Source: Mesotaenium endlicherianum (taxonomy: Eukaryota > Streptophyta > Zygnematophyceae > Zygnematales > Mesotaeniaceae). Taken from it: a DNA stretch of 64,000 nucleotides. The DNA lies in contig WELA01013479.1 of NCBI GenBank assembly GCA_009602735.1, positions 6,766 through 70,765 on the forward strand. Direction: 5' to 3'. Positions 35,024-46,200 of this stretch are shown here, piece after piece. Below the pieces are notes generated by a model. That model saw nothing but the letters and a program-made list of their open reading frames with translations. It was not told where the DNA came from and made no database searches. Made by a program: the position numbers and the translations under genes. Numbering within the stretch: the stretch's first letter is position 1; each line of letters opens with the position of its first letter.

Positions 35024-36716
35024 TTCTGCACAAGAGCTCGTCTCCTGATGGGTTCTGGTACTAACTTCTCCTGACCAATTTCTTCAATTTTGAAGCGGTT
35101 GTTGCGTTTCCAACAAAACCGTTTAGCTCGATGGCTTACCTGGTTCTTCTCCTTCACTGATAGCCCTTCCAAATGAGTTCCCATCTTCAGCCAGTGCATA
35201 GTAGCTTGATCTTTCCAGATCTCTGGACTGAACAGGGACAGAGGCTCAGCTTCACCTGATGCTACCAGTCCAGCCATTTCGGTTAGGCAAGCCACCAACT
35301 CTGCTGGACTGCTCGGGTCTTCGTCCTCTCGAGCTCCTGTTCTGTTGTCTGAAGATGGGTCTGGGTTCCTGCTGAGTCCATTGGCGTCGTTGTTGAGCAC
35401 TCTTGCTCTGTGCACCACCGTCATTTGGTACTCTTGCAGCTTAAGAGCCCAGCGAGCCAACTTACCAGTGAGGTCTCCATTCTTCATCAGCCATAGTAAT
35501 GGTGAGTGATCCGTGATCAGCGTGAAGGGTCTTCCCCACAGATACTCTCTGAAGTGTGTGACAGCCCAGACCACTGCCAGCAGCTCTCCTTTGTAGGACG
35601 AGTAGTTGCTCTCCGCTCGATTGTTAGAGCGTGAGGCATAGGCAATGACATACTCCTCTCTAGGACTTGCGGTCTGAGTGAGCACTGCACCAATTCCCAC
35701 ACGACTCCAGTCAGTGTGCAGATTGAACGACTTGGAGAAGTCAGGCGTTCACAAGATTGGGGCTGTTACCAGCCGCTCCTTAAGCTCGTTCATGGCTTTC
35801 TCTTGAGCTTCTGTCCACACAAAAGGCACATCCTTTTTCAGGAGTTCCGTCAGGGGTTTAGCAATTCTGCTATAATCCTTCACAAATTTACGATAGTATC
35901 CGCTTAGCCCTAACAGAGCTTTCAGCTTAGACACATTTGCAGGTGCAGGTATCTTGTAAATAGCCTCAGTCTTCACAGCCTGAAGGGGACATAGCATTGT
36001 TCCCAATCTCATGTCCTAGGTAAGGCACACACAAAGAATCTGCACTTCCCAGGATGCAGCTTCATCTGGAATTTCTCCAGGCGTTGGAACACTTGTTCCA
36101 AGTGCTCGAGGTGCTCCTCTATGGACTTGCTGAATACTACCACATCGTCAATGTATGGCTTAGCAAAATCCAGCCCCTCTAGCACTTTATCCATAGTCCT
36201 CTGAAATATGGCTGGGGCATTTTTCAGCCCAAAAGGCATTACTGTCCATAGCCAAAGTTCCCTTTGAGCCCAGAAAGCGGTCTTACCTCGATATTCTGTT
36301 TTCACAGGGATCTGGTTGAAGCCTTGGCGCAGATCGATGATGCTGAACACCTTCTCGGTGGTGGCAATCGCAAAGATCCGCTCTGGCGTAGGCATCACAT
36401 AGCTGTCTGGCTCCGTGTAGAGATTCATTTGCCTGTAATCTCCACACATACGATTGGCAGTGTAATTGCCGGCCTCGTCCTTTTTAGCTACTACTACTGC
36501 GAGAGCCCCATGCATTGAGGTAGATTTTTCAATCATGCGGAGCTTATGCAGCTCTTCGCAAGTTTTCTCCACACAGTCCCATTCTGTCTGACTGAGCTTA
36601 TGCGGCCCAAGTCTAACTGGGTTATCAATAGTTAGTGTGATCTCACACACACTGGCAGTGGTTCTACCAATCTCCCTTTTAGTAAAAGCAAACACCTTGC
36701 GGTGTTTCTTCAGCAA
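34945..36716 (-). pseudogene. Family A reverse transcriptase and RNase H (minus copy)
   Basis: RT part at 36,716-36,009 (CGDYRQMNLYTEPDSYVMP, FSIIDLRQGFNQIPVKTEY, PYIDDVVVFSKSIEEHLEHL), then the connection (ALLGLSGYYRKFVKDYSRIA) and RNase H at about 35,700-35,200 (YASRSNNRAESNYSSYKGEL, FTLITDHSPLLWLMKNGDLT). Standard Ty3/gypsy order. Broken. Confidence 0.88.
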
Positions 36717-36808
36717 CCTTGTGCTCTCTGCTGGGCTGAGACCATTTTCCCAATGGCAAAAGTCTCAATTTCAGGTTGCTTCTTCCCAACAAAGGCATCC
36801 AGTAGTTG

Positions 36809-37480
36809 CTACTCCTTGGGTGCAGGTGGGGGCTTTTTGCCCTCATCCTGGCCCTCAGGCTTTCCTGCCTGATTCTGGCTCTGAGGCTTTTTTGCCTGAT
36901 TCTTAGGAGGTGGGGTAGCAGGCTTTGCAGCTTGCTCCTCCGTTGCCATAGGCTCTGCAGCCTGTTTCCTAGGCTTTTTACCTTTCCCAATGACGCGTCG
37001 CCTCTCCTGCGGTGAGGTGTACGTCAGGCGCCTCTGAATGGGTTGCCTCAGGATCATTTCCTCGTCGATTGCAGTCCAACTGGTCCCGGTTCCTCCTTCT
37101 TCACGTGGCCGAGGTTGGTTTGCCACTGGCCAACCTACAGGATCTGTCCTAGGGCTGATTACCCAGCCCCACTCTTGCTCAATAATAGCTATGCGGGCAA
37201 CGGTCGTGCCATACTCCTCCCTTGCGGGTGGTGTGACCGTCCATGCCTGCGCCAATGTTTGCGGCCTTTGAGGTGCCGCTAGTTGTGCAAGGAAAACATC
37301 ATCTGCTGCGGTCAAGCGGCTGATGGTGTTTCTCAGATCCATCAGTTCCCATTCTGGGATTGCAGGTATCATGGGAGCAGGTGCCTCCGACCTTTGCATC
37401 CTAAGATCTAATAGTTGCAACAAGGGCGTGTTAATGCCTGGCGGCACACTAATGCCCAATGCCATTGCCCTGCAAATCAA
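36809..37480 (-). pseudogene. Family A linker (minus copy)
   Basis: 223-residue open stretch without a recognised domain. It contains ARIAIIEQEWGWVISPRT, shared with the plus copy, and ends in a Lys/Pro/Gln-rich repeat-like tail (KKPQSQNQAGKPEGQDEGKK). It lies between the methyltransferase and RT. Confidence 0.6.
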
Positions 37481-37734
37481 GCCGTCCTCTCCTTCTCTCT
37501 GCAGAATATCCCGCAGAGGCGGAGGAGGTGGGGCTGTGGTTCCTCACGGAACGCCCTCTCTCTGAGCCTTCCCCTTACGCTTGAAATATCGCTTTAGCAT
37601 CCTCCTAAAAGATGCGTTACCCTCACGGGCTTCACCTTGGTCAGCCTCAGTTGCGTCCCTTCAACACCATATTCTTCTTGTCGCTGATGCGCTTCCTTGA
37701 TAGCTCTCTGATCAGAGGTTGGCACCACATGGAC

Positions 37735-38800
37735 TCAAATCGTTACTGGTCTCGGCCTGGGCATAGGCTTGTCAGAGAATGTCATCTGTTGCCAAGTCAT
37801 AATCGTCTCCACCGACCACGTCATGGAGTGATGCCCAATCATATTGCCGATTATCTTTCCAGCGTCGTCCTGTCCCACCATCGCAACAATTTCTTGTGCA
37901 ATGAAGTTGGTACCCCCAGGCACCTTCCCTTCTCTTCAGCTGTTGGCTCTCTCCACTGAGCTTCTCTGTCGTGCGCATCCTTGACCATTCCTGGTCCTCC
38001 ATTCACGAATGCGCGTGATCCTGGGTATGCCGTGAAGGAGGGCAGCACCACCCTTGGCCGGCCTGGCTTGTTGACGACGTACTGTGGGTAGGAATCTCTC
38101 CTGATCACTGGCTTGGTTTCCACCATCAGTGCTTCTCCCACAGATACTGCTGTTGGTGAGCGCCGCGTAATCTCCTCCATCTCCCTCAGGATTTCAATGG
38201 ACATGCCGTTGGTCCAGAATAGTCTGGCCCGGTGTGAGAGTCCTCCGTGCCTGGCGTCGTTGATCAATACATGATGACCTAGGGTGGAGTCAAAGACCAG
38301 CCATGGATCTCCTGGTCTCATCTGGTTGTAATCCATCCCTGGATGTCCATTCTCAATCACGAACACTGGTGGGTAGAGATGCTGGCGTTCCCGCAGCATA
38401 TTGATGATTTTCACCATCCATCCCCAGTGTTGTGCTCGCGGGTCATTGAATCCCCTCCTGTTCCAGCTTGCGAGAAAGGTTGACAAGGGAATTTCGCAAA
38501 GATCCAGTCAATCCGGTAACCATACAGGTCCTCAGACTTCACATCGAGAATGTTTCCTCCAGCAAGACGCACCAAACTAGAGTCAGTAGGCACCAACGCC
38601 TTGAAATGATACATTTGCCGCATCTGACTCATGACCTCCTTAAATGTTGTGAAAGCACTCTCATCATTGTCCACATACAGCACTTTGGATACCTGGATAC
38701 CTCGCTGAATCAGTGAGATGGTTCCAAAACCAAGTCCGGCGAACAATTCCAGCACTACTACTCCTCTCCTGCAAAAAGGATCTTCCATCCTCACAATGCC
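37735..38800 (-). pseudogene. Family A C5-cytosine DNA methyltransferase domain (minus copy)
   Basis: A C5 DNA methyltransferase transfers methyl from S-adenosylmethionine to cytosine C5. Its motifs appear in canonical order on the minus strand: I VLELFAGLGFGTISLIQRG (about 38,765-38,700), IV DWIFAKFPCQPFSQAG with the catalytic Cys (about 38,510-38,465), VI FVIENG (about 38,366-38,349), VIII SHRARLFWTNG (about 38,240-38,208) and X GNMIGHHSMTWSVETI (about 37,857-37,797). The HRARLFWTN block recalls DNMT3/DRM-type enzymes, whereas PCQPFS is the common form. It sits between protease and RT, on the element's strand, and recurs in the plus copy, so it belongs to family A and is not a chance neighbour. 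Fossil, broken. Confidence 0.88.
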
Positions 38801-39014
38801 TTGCGGCAGCGGGTCTACTCCAGGCATCAAATTGGCAGCAGACTTAACTTGATAAAGAACTAGCAGCAGCTCTTGCGGGCCACGGTCCCTGTTACTCACA
38901 GCTTCCAGTTGCTCCATAATCCGAGGTTGCCAAACCAAGGGAGTCGGCATGTTGACGCTGGTGTAGCCCTCCTCTTCGCGTTGCATGATGAGGTCATAAT
39001 GGTCTGGATACCGG

Positions 39015-39890
39015 TCATTCACACAACAGTCTAGCAGTCCGTAGTTCGCCTCTCCCGAGCAAACCATTTTTTACAGGAATTTCTCCTGTCGGGTGCCGAT
39101 CTGTCGATTGGTAAGTCACCCTTTGCTTCCGCAGGTCGATGACCATACCTAGGGGAATCAAGGCTTCTGTCCCCAAGAGGACATCATAGTTCTCTGCCTC
39201 TGTCACCGTGCATTCTATGTGCAGTGACGCCTCCTCAGGTTTCCCTAAGTTTACTGTGATTTTCACAGGCTTGCGGGTAATTCCACAAGACTTTGAAATC
39301 TGCCCAGATGCAGTCCTCAACTGAAAAGAACTTTCTTTCAGGTCCCTTGCCGTTAATCCTAGAGCTTTCACAGCTCGCTTTCCCAAGATTATTGGCTGTG
39401 CGCCAGTGTCCAATAGGATGTTGGGAGCGGCCCAATCGTTGAACGTCAAAACTCTATCCTTGTTCTGCACTCTCACAGTGCTGAAATTAGTAGGCAGCGA
39501 AGCGCTGTTCGCGCCTTCCTCAGCTATGTCCAGCTGCCGTCCGACTTCTTCAACCGTGAAAGGATACGTAAGACGCAGATCAGCGAGTGAAAGACAAGGA
39601 ATGTGCTGAATCCGGTGTTCCACCAGAGCCTTGAGCTTCTCCAGCGAAAAACTAAATGTCTTGCGTGGCCCAGGCTTGGCTAGTCGTAGCTGCGCAATCT
39701 CGTTCTCATCGAGAGTGATCCAAAAGGTCTGAGGAAGCTTCCCATCATTCCTTGGAACCAGACAGTCATGATCTGCGCGCTTCACAGCCGTTGCAGCCAT
39801 GGCCTTCTCAGGCGTCAGCTTCTCGCCTTTGCAGACGGTCATTTCGGCCACATCTGCATCATAATAGACATTAGGCACCTTTAATTGCAA
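39015..39890 (-). pseudogene. Family A protease region (minus copy)
   Basis: 291-residue open stretch with the retropepsin-type motif LLDTGAQPIILGKRAVKALG, then LGTEALIPLGMVIDLRKQ. It follows the gag zinc knuckles and precedes the methyltransferase. Element D sits at the equivalent place of the plus copy, just before the protease core. Confidence 0.82.
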
Positions 39891-41250
39891 ATTGAGCTTT
39901 CAACTCTGCAATCTCTGCACTCACAGCATCATACTTCTGGTTACCCTTTCGGTTACCAGAGTTATCTTTCTCCTTTTTCTTACCCTTATCTGCCTCTTTC
40001 GTGGCAGCATTAGCCCATGGTGGCTTCGAATTTGGGTTCTTGGACCAACACTCATCTTCTGAGTGTCCCTTTTTGCTACAATGTGCGCATACCTGCGCCT
40101 TGCTAGCAAATAATTGCTTAGCATCCGGGTACGGACAATCTCTCTTCTGATGTCCCGATTTCCCGCAATTCCAACAGCCCTCTGCTCTCTCAACAGTGTT
40201 GGCGTGCTTAGCAAACCTATTAAAAGACCCGCTCTTCTTCTTAAACTGGAAATTAGAGCTATTGGCCTTAGGGTGAAAGGATTCCTCCTTTCTCTTAGGA
40301 GCCATAAGCGTCCTGGAAGCCTCCTTGTACTAGACTTTACCTTCCTCGACATTGCGTGCTATTTCAACAGCCTCGTCGATGTTCCAGTCGATTCCGCGTT
40401 TCGCAGATAGGTGCGGCCTGACCTCCCAATCTGTGTCTTTACCCAAACACGATAAGAATTTGTCAACCACAATCCTAGGCTCATAGATTCCTGCCTTCTT
40501 GGCAAGGTCTACCAATCTGGATTTGACCTCCATCACTGTCTTGTTCTTCTGACGGACAAAATGCACATAACGGTGCACCTTAAGACTGCGATCCTCTGGG
40601 AATTTTGCTTCAAGCAACTTAAAGAACAACGCAGACAGTGCTCAGAGTCTAACTGGTCATCCCCAGCCTCCATATCCCTACGGCAACTAGCCAACGTTTG
40701 CGCATGGCTTGCTTCCTTGGTGGCACTATCACCATGCTGCCCTGTAAAAGGTGCAGCCCTGCGCGTTACTCGTTCCTGAGCATTAGCAATCTTTTCAGAC
40801 AATTCTGCACACATTTTACGCAATTCTGCGACAGACCCAACATCATCATCTCGTGTAGCCGCTCGCTGCTGACCCTCGATGAGTTGCTTCATGGCATCTG
40901 TTAATTCCTGTGTTAGTGCAGCTAAGTCTACGCTCTCAACAGGTGCAGCAGGTGTTGCTCTTCCTGATGACAAAGCGGACAGGCGGGCTTTCGCAGCCTC
41001 TTTCTGGATTTTTAAATCCCTCGCCTTCTTTTGCTCGTCAAACGCCCATTCCTGGATATGGTTCTCATCCTTCTGAAATTGGCGATAAAGCAACAAGGCA
41101 TCCTTGTCCAAGTACTGAACCAAGCTTATAAAAGCGATTGATTGAGTATAAGAAGAATCCTTTTGGATTCCCTCAAAGAAATTAGCCCAATAGATCTCAT
41201 CAAACTCTTCGAAAGTGAGACTATTTCCACCGGTTCGTCCACTAAAACAC
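39871..41250 (-). pseudogene. Family A Gag (minus copy)
   Basis: Capsid-like part at 41,123-40,330 (ERVTRRAAPFTGQHGD, SRLVDLAKKAGIYEPRIVVD), then a nucleocapsid part at 40,305-39,871 with two CCHC knuckles: CWNCGKSGHQKRDC and CAHCSKKGHSEDEC. A Lys-rich stretch (KEADKGKKKEKDNSGNRKG) follows. Broken. Confidence 0.82.
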
Positions 41251-41637
41251 TTTGTGACAGCTTGAACTTAGAATTTTCATCCTTACATACCAGTCATTTC
41301 GAATGGTGACCAAGACTCACTATCTTTACCCCACACGTCGTGCTCTCTGCCCAAATTGGGCACAAAGGCTTGCGCGTTATACGGATTCTCACCGTTTGTG
41401 GCAGGATGGCGAGACTCGTCTCTCGACGGTTGCTCACTCCACAGGTTATCCGTGCGCTCAGATGTCTAACTTCCTCGTGGACTCTGGCTTGAATTAGAAC
41501 CTTCCGCAGGCTCCACAGGGTAGTAGAGTCTTCCACTCCTCCACCGCATGTACAGTTGAATTTCTCCGGGTCCCCTTCCAGGTTGAACACCGGCAGCCCT
41601 CACAGGCCTTAATCCCCAATTTGCTTGGGAATTTCTA

Positions 41638-41650
41638 TTCACCTGAACCA
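41638..41650 (-). other. Family A primer-binding site (minus copy)
   Basis: TGGTTCAGGTGAA on the minus strand, at the same place relative to the LTR as 13,893-13,906. Confidence 0.5.
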
Positions 41651-42057
41651 CAGAACCAAAGTTCTCAGAAGTAGGACGGAAGTCTCTTACTTCCACATTG
41701 GCTTTATGCCTTAAGGTTCTTGGGTTCACAAGCGAGCAAATTGTAGTTTGCAAAAATCACACTCTAAGCAGCTTCACATACAACGTCAGATTTAGAGAAT
41801 ATCGCCCTTCAAGCTTTTGCTTAACTTTCACAAAGTCACAGCTTACAAAACTCTGAAACTACACGTCTATGCTGGCCTCGGTCAAGCTCTTCACTTAACA
41901 CCGCGCCTTAACAGCTCTTCACTGCCAGGCTAGGCTCACTCAGTTCTTCACTAAGAGCTTTATCTGCCAATACTACTCTCTCTCTTTGAGATGCGAATGC
42001 AACTTCTGAGAACTTGGAAACTAACACACAGCTCACCATTTTAAGGCTGCTTCACAC
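41651..42057 (-). repeat. Family A LTR, inner segment (minus copy)
   Basis: Reverse complement resembles 13,500-13,890 of the plus copy (AAAATGGTGAG..., TTCTCAGAAG...). It is separated from the outer segment (49,615-50,443) by element B-minus. Confidence 0.8.
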
Positions 42058-42226
42058 TGTTACGTTTCTGCTTTTCGAGAGGATCTTTTCTTGGAATTCA
42101 AGGAATATTTAATTCAAGTGGAAGGAAAATCTGTATAATTGTGCAAATCGACGAATACTCGAAAGAGCAAAAATGTAAACTAACGTAGAATGTGTGCTTG
42201 TGAGAGTTGCACTCACAATGACTCTA

Positions 42227-42242
42227 CAGGTATTTATACCTG
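42227..42242 (-). promoter_or_regulatory. Palindromic TATA element in the family B LTR
   Basis: On the minus strand CAGGTATAAATACCTG, a near-perfect palindrome carrying TATAAATA. The same element occurs at 48,844-48,859, 50,843-50,858 (TATATATA form) and 55,830-55,845, in all four LTR copies, in each case in the orientation that drives the element. Confidence 0.65.
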
Positions 42243-42424
42243 CACAACACGAGGCACTGGAATGCTTCAAGTCACCACCTAGGGCACTGATTCATGTTCA
42301 ACGAAAACGGTCGAAGGGACGTGTCCCATTCGGCCGAATGCTCAAAACGCGCCGTTTGGCGGTTTGGAGACTTTTCAATGGTTTTCAGAAAACCGATTCG
42401 CGCCAAACGGGCGTTTTTGCGTTC

Positions 42425-42448
42425 TCGCGACTTTTCGAAAAGTCGCGA
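42425..42448. repeat. 24-bp perfect palindrome in the family B LTR
   Basis: Arms TCGCGACTTTTC and GAAAAGTCGCGA meet without a spacer. It is identical at 49,042-49,065; the two plus-strand LTR copies keep imperfect versions near 50,640 and 55,625. It could form a cruciform or an RNA hairpin. Confidence 0.85.
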
Positions 42449-42508
42449 CTGTTCGCGGAGTCGCGTTCAAATCATTACGTCATGAACCAGGAGTTAGGAA
42501 TAACTACT

Positions 42509-42564
42509 TGGCCAATCGGTTTAGGTGTGAACGTTTCCAAACGACAAGTCGCGGGTTCGAATCC
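42509..42564 (+). promoter_or_regulatory. tRNA-like Pol III A-box/B-box pair in the family B LTR
   Basis: TGGCCAATCGG (box A-like, 42,509) and GGTTCGAATCC (exact B-box consensus, 42,554-42,564) lie 45 bp apart inside a T-arm-like hairpin CGCGG...CCGCG. They run opposite to the element's own transcription. The same pair occurs at about 49,126-49,181 and, inverted and decayed, near 50,530 and 55,505. It is not a full tRNA. Activity is an inference. Confidence 0.5.
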
Positions 42565-42989
42565 GCGTCGATGCAAAGCGACTTTGCATATTTCGTTTCG
42601 TTTGTCTTTACGACGGTTTGTTCGTATCTTGATACGACGGTTTGTTCGTATTAACGACTGGTCGTAAATTCGAAATCTGTGATTGTGCATTGTCGAAATA
42701 ATGACAATCAAATCAACTTAATCAATCAATGATTTAATAAGTTATCATCTCATAATTAATCAAAGTAACTTTATGAATAATTATGTCGTACTTTTGCGAA
42801 GTAGTCGAGTTACGTTACGACGCTTTTTGCAATAGTATCTCGGTCGTTTCGCCAATCGACCAGGAATTAATCGGCACACACGTGTGGAAAATAATTGAAT
42901 ATGATGCAATCATTTATCAAATAGTATAACGTACTTTAGGTAATTGGGAAAACGTCCCAAATACGCCTAAAATAGCTCGGATCGTTACA

Positions 42990-43002
42990 CTCCTCCCCCC
43001 TT
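42990..43002 (-). other. Family B polypurine tract
   Basis: On the minus strand a G-rich purine run (AAGGGGGGAGGAG) ends directly at the 3' LTR start TGTAACG. Confidence 0.75.
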
Positions 43003-43131
43003 AAAAGAACTTAACGTCCTCGTTAAGCGTACGTCTTTTAAGTCTTAATGTGTCAATACTAGCCTTGACTAGCGGAAAACACTGGTTTGAGCGATTGGAC
43101 GGTGCATCATCACAGGGACGTAAAAGAGCAA

Positions 43132-45252
43132 TTACTTGGCCGCGTCTCTTTTGCGTTTGTTCTTTGGTGTACGAAGCGCGCCTGGTAGCACACCTGCCTT
43201 AGCGCAGAGCTCTTGAGCTTGAGCCCATCGTAACCAATATCTTTGAACCAAATCCTTACAATTAAGGAGGATCTCATCCTGAGGTTCGTACGAATTCCAA
43301 CTGGAATCGTAATCGAGCCATTTGATCAAAAGCTCCACTCGCGGAGGCTTATGACGGGTGTAGCGGTGTCCCAACACCTCTGCTACATCCCAAGCCTTAT
43401 CATCATCGTCGAGTTCCAACTCTGGTGCTTGTGGCTGATAGCGGCCATCGGACCTAAACAGTTTTAGTAAACTGACATGGAACACGAGATGCGTTCGCCC
43501 CATGGATTTAGGCAAATCCAGTCAATATGCAACAGGTCCGACCTTTGCAGTTACGATAAAAGGGCCTACCCAACGAGGCAGAAGCTTGCGCTTCCCTGGG
43601 TGCTTGAGTTGGAGGTTTTTAGTTTGCAAAAGTACTTTATTGCCAACTTGAAAACTTAACTCAGTCCTGTGCGTGTCAGCAAACATTTTCTGTCGGTTGC
43701 GAGCAGCGGCTAAGGCCAATTTCGCGCTCTTGTGCACCTCTTGAAGAGAGTGGACAAATAAGCGTGCACTTGGTACTCTCATGGTTGACATCCCCGTCTC
43801 ACCGGGAACCGAGCGTGTGAGGGGAGTGTGCGGATGTCTTCCATAGTTAAGGAAAAATGGAGTTTCCTTAACACTTTCCTGATAAGCATTATTAACTGCG
43901 AACTCTGCAACTGACAGGAGGGTGTCCCAGTTGTCTTGACGAGGATTCACATAATGCCTAAGGAACTGTTGCAGAACCCGGTTCAGGCGTTCTGTCTGAC
44001 CATCGGTCTGAGGATGGAAGCTAGTTGACATCTTAAGGTTCGTGCCAAAATGCGAGCAAACTTCCTGCCAGAAGTGGCTCGTAAATCGACTATCACGATT
44101 GCTTAAGATCTCTTTCGGCATACCATGCAACTTGAACACGTGATCCACGAAGAGACGCGCGGTCTCGACTGCATCAAGTGATGGTTTAGTGGCCACAAAG
44201 TGTACCATCTTAGTGAAACGATCCACGATCGTTAACACCCCATTGTGTCCTCTATTGGTGGTAGGCAATTCAACGACAAAGTCGAGGCTTATGCTTTCCC
44301 AAGGAGCACCTGCAAGTTCTAATGGTTGCAACTTCCCAGCTGGCCACGTATGGCTCGGCTTATTCCTCTGACATGTCGCGCAGTTGATAATGTACTCAGT
44401 AACATCAACCTTGAGAGACGGCCAAATGTACCCTCGGCGCAAAAGATGTGTGGTTTTGGTAATTCCATGATGACCACAATAAGGAGAGTCATGCGCCTCT
44501 CGTAGGAGCTCATGTCTTACTCGGCCTTCTGGGACAGCAATGCGCCCATTGTGCCACCAAAAACCGTCCTCAAACGTATAGTCTAAGTGTCCTTTCCTTT
44601 TGTCCATTNGTCCTTTCCTTTTGTCCATTATGTCCATCGTCACGGCTACACCGCCCAAGTCAGATTCCTGGAGATCTAGGAAAAACGGATCTTTGAGATA
44701 GCACTCTTGAAATAGTTGATGCAGGTCAAGTACTTCAGATGTTTGCACGCTATCCAAATCGGGTTGGCCCGCGTCACCAGGCCAGGCAACGCCAGTCGTC
44801 TGGGGGGGTACAGCGGAATCAAGGGTGGCCGCCCTCGAAACCTGACCATTTCGTCCTTGCAAACTAGCAACAGTCCCCAACATCAAGTGGTGGAGGGAAA
44901 TTCGACTTAATGGGTCCGCAACATTATTGCGACCAGGGCGATACGCCCAGTTAAAGTGGAATCGTTGCAAGAACTCTGACCATCTCGTCTGGCGCCTCGA
45001 TAGCGTTGGCTGTATTTGAAAGAAGGTATTTGGACAGTGGTCCGTGACCACGGTCAAACCCTTGCAGCCTTCCAAATAACATCGCCAAGTTTTCAAAGCA
45101 TATATGACTGCCCAGAGCTTTTGCTCTGTCGTTGAGTAGTTTTGTTTGGCAGGTGTCAGCTTTTGACTTTCAAAACTTATAGGCTTGCCCGCCTGCAGCA
45201 GGACAGCCCCTACTCCAACACCAGACGCATCGACGACTACCTCGTAAGGCAA
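43132..45252 (-). pseudogene. Family B RNase H, integrase and chromodomain (minus copy)
   Basis: RNase H (VVDASGVGVGAVLL, NYSTTEQKLWAVIYALKTW), integrase zinc finger (CATCQRNKPSH), core ([54 protein letters not shown]), and a C-terminal chromodomain (AEVLGHRYTRHKPPRVELL, KWLDYDSSWNSYEPQ). The order is typical of chromoviruses. It carries one N (44,609). Broken. Confidence 0.9.
44589..44629. other. Single N between two identical 20-bp words
   Basis: The word GTCCTTTCCTTTTGTCCATT ends at 44,608, an N stands at 44,609, and the same word repeats at 44,610-44,629. This looks like an unmerged overlap at an assembly join and not like biology. Confidence 0.75.
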
Positions 45253-45345
45253 GTTGGGATCGGCTAATGAGAGAAGTGGCGCATGAGTGAGTGCATCCTT
45301 AATGCGCTCGAACGCAATCTGCGTAATCTCATTCCAAATGAAAAG

Positions 45346-46101
45346 TCAATCTTTCCTTGTCAGAGCAGTGAGTGGCGCGGCCAGCACTGAGTAACCTTGC
45401 ATAAACTTACGAAAGTAGTTTGCAAACCCAAGGAATGAACGAACAGTATGCACATCTGTTGGGACAAGCCAATCTGCGACACACGCAATCTTGGCTGGGT
45501 CAGGGCGCACCCCTTTCGAACCCACTATATGTCCGAGGTACAAAAGTTCATCCTTTAGGAAGGAGCATTTCTTGAGCTTAGCATACAGCTCTTGCTCACG
45601 AAGGATTTGCAACACCAACTTGAGGTGCTTGTAATGCTTGTCCCTATTCTTTGAATAGACGAGGATATCGTCGAGGTAAACTTGGACGAATTTCCCAAAG
45701 TAAGGTCTAAACAAATCGTTCATTGTGCTTTGGAATGTCGCTGGTGCATTTGTCAGTCCAAAACTTAGGACTTTGTATTGGAAGTGTCCAATAGGCGTAC
45801 GAAACGCTGTCTTTGGAACATCCTCTGGTGTGATTCGTATCTGATGATAGCCTTGGGCTAAATCGAGCGAGGAGATCACGTATGCCCCCTGCAGTAAATC
45901 AAACAAGTCATCAATGCGAGGCAACGAATAGCGATTCTTGACCGTTATGTTGTTCAGCGCGCGATAATCAATGCACATCCTGAGCGTCCCATCTTTCTTT
46001 TGGACAAAGAGTATGGGGGCCCCAAATGGAGAAGAGCTCGGCTCAATCCATCCTTTCTCAAGCAAATTGCTAATTTGGGCTTTCATTTCGTTCATCTCCA
46101 A
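45346..46101 (-). pseudogene. Family B reverse transcriptase (minus copy)
   Basis: 251-residue open stretch: [60 protein letters not shown] and VQVYLDDILVYSKNRDKHYK with the catalytic Asp pair. Ty3/gypsy type. Confidence 0.9.
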
Positions 46102-46200
46102 CGGGCTGAGGCGATAAATTGGTCGCCAAGTTGGTAGAGCATCAAGAACGAGAGGAATCGTATGTCCAATACCCCTATCAGGCGGGAGGCCAGGCGGTAT

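Larger units (their letters stand above)
42058..42989 (-). repeat. Family B 3' LTR (minus copy)
   Basis: 932 bp, TGTTACGTTTCTGC...GATCGTTACA on the plus strand. It contains the palindromic TATA region CAGGTATTTATACCTG (42,227-42,242), a 24-bp palindrome (42,425-42,448) and tRNA-like boxes A (42,509-42,519) and B (42,554-42,564). Confidence 0.94.

Noticed and set aside
36679-37015. Lys/Pro-rich repeat as a separate gene
   Set aside because: It is the tail of the family A linker, on the element's strand and between its domains.
42480-42580. Possible tRNA gene
   Set aside because: The T-arm and box B are good, but no convincing acceptor stem or anticodon arm could be folded, and it lies within an LTR.
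42194-42667. 157-codon frame, repeated almost unchanged at 48,811-49,284
   Set aside because: The similarity comes from the two copies of the same LTR. The frame crosses the palindrome and tRNA-like boxes and looks non-coding.
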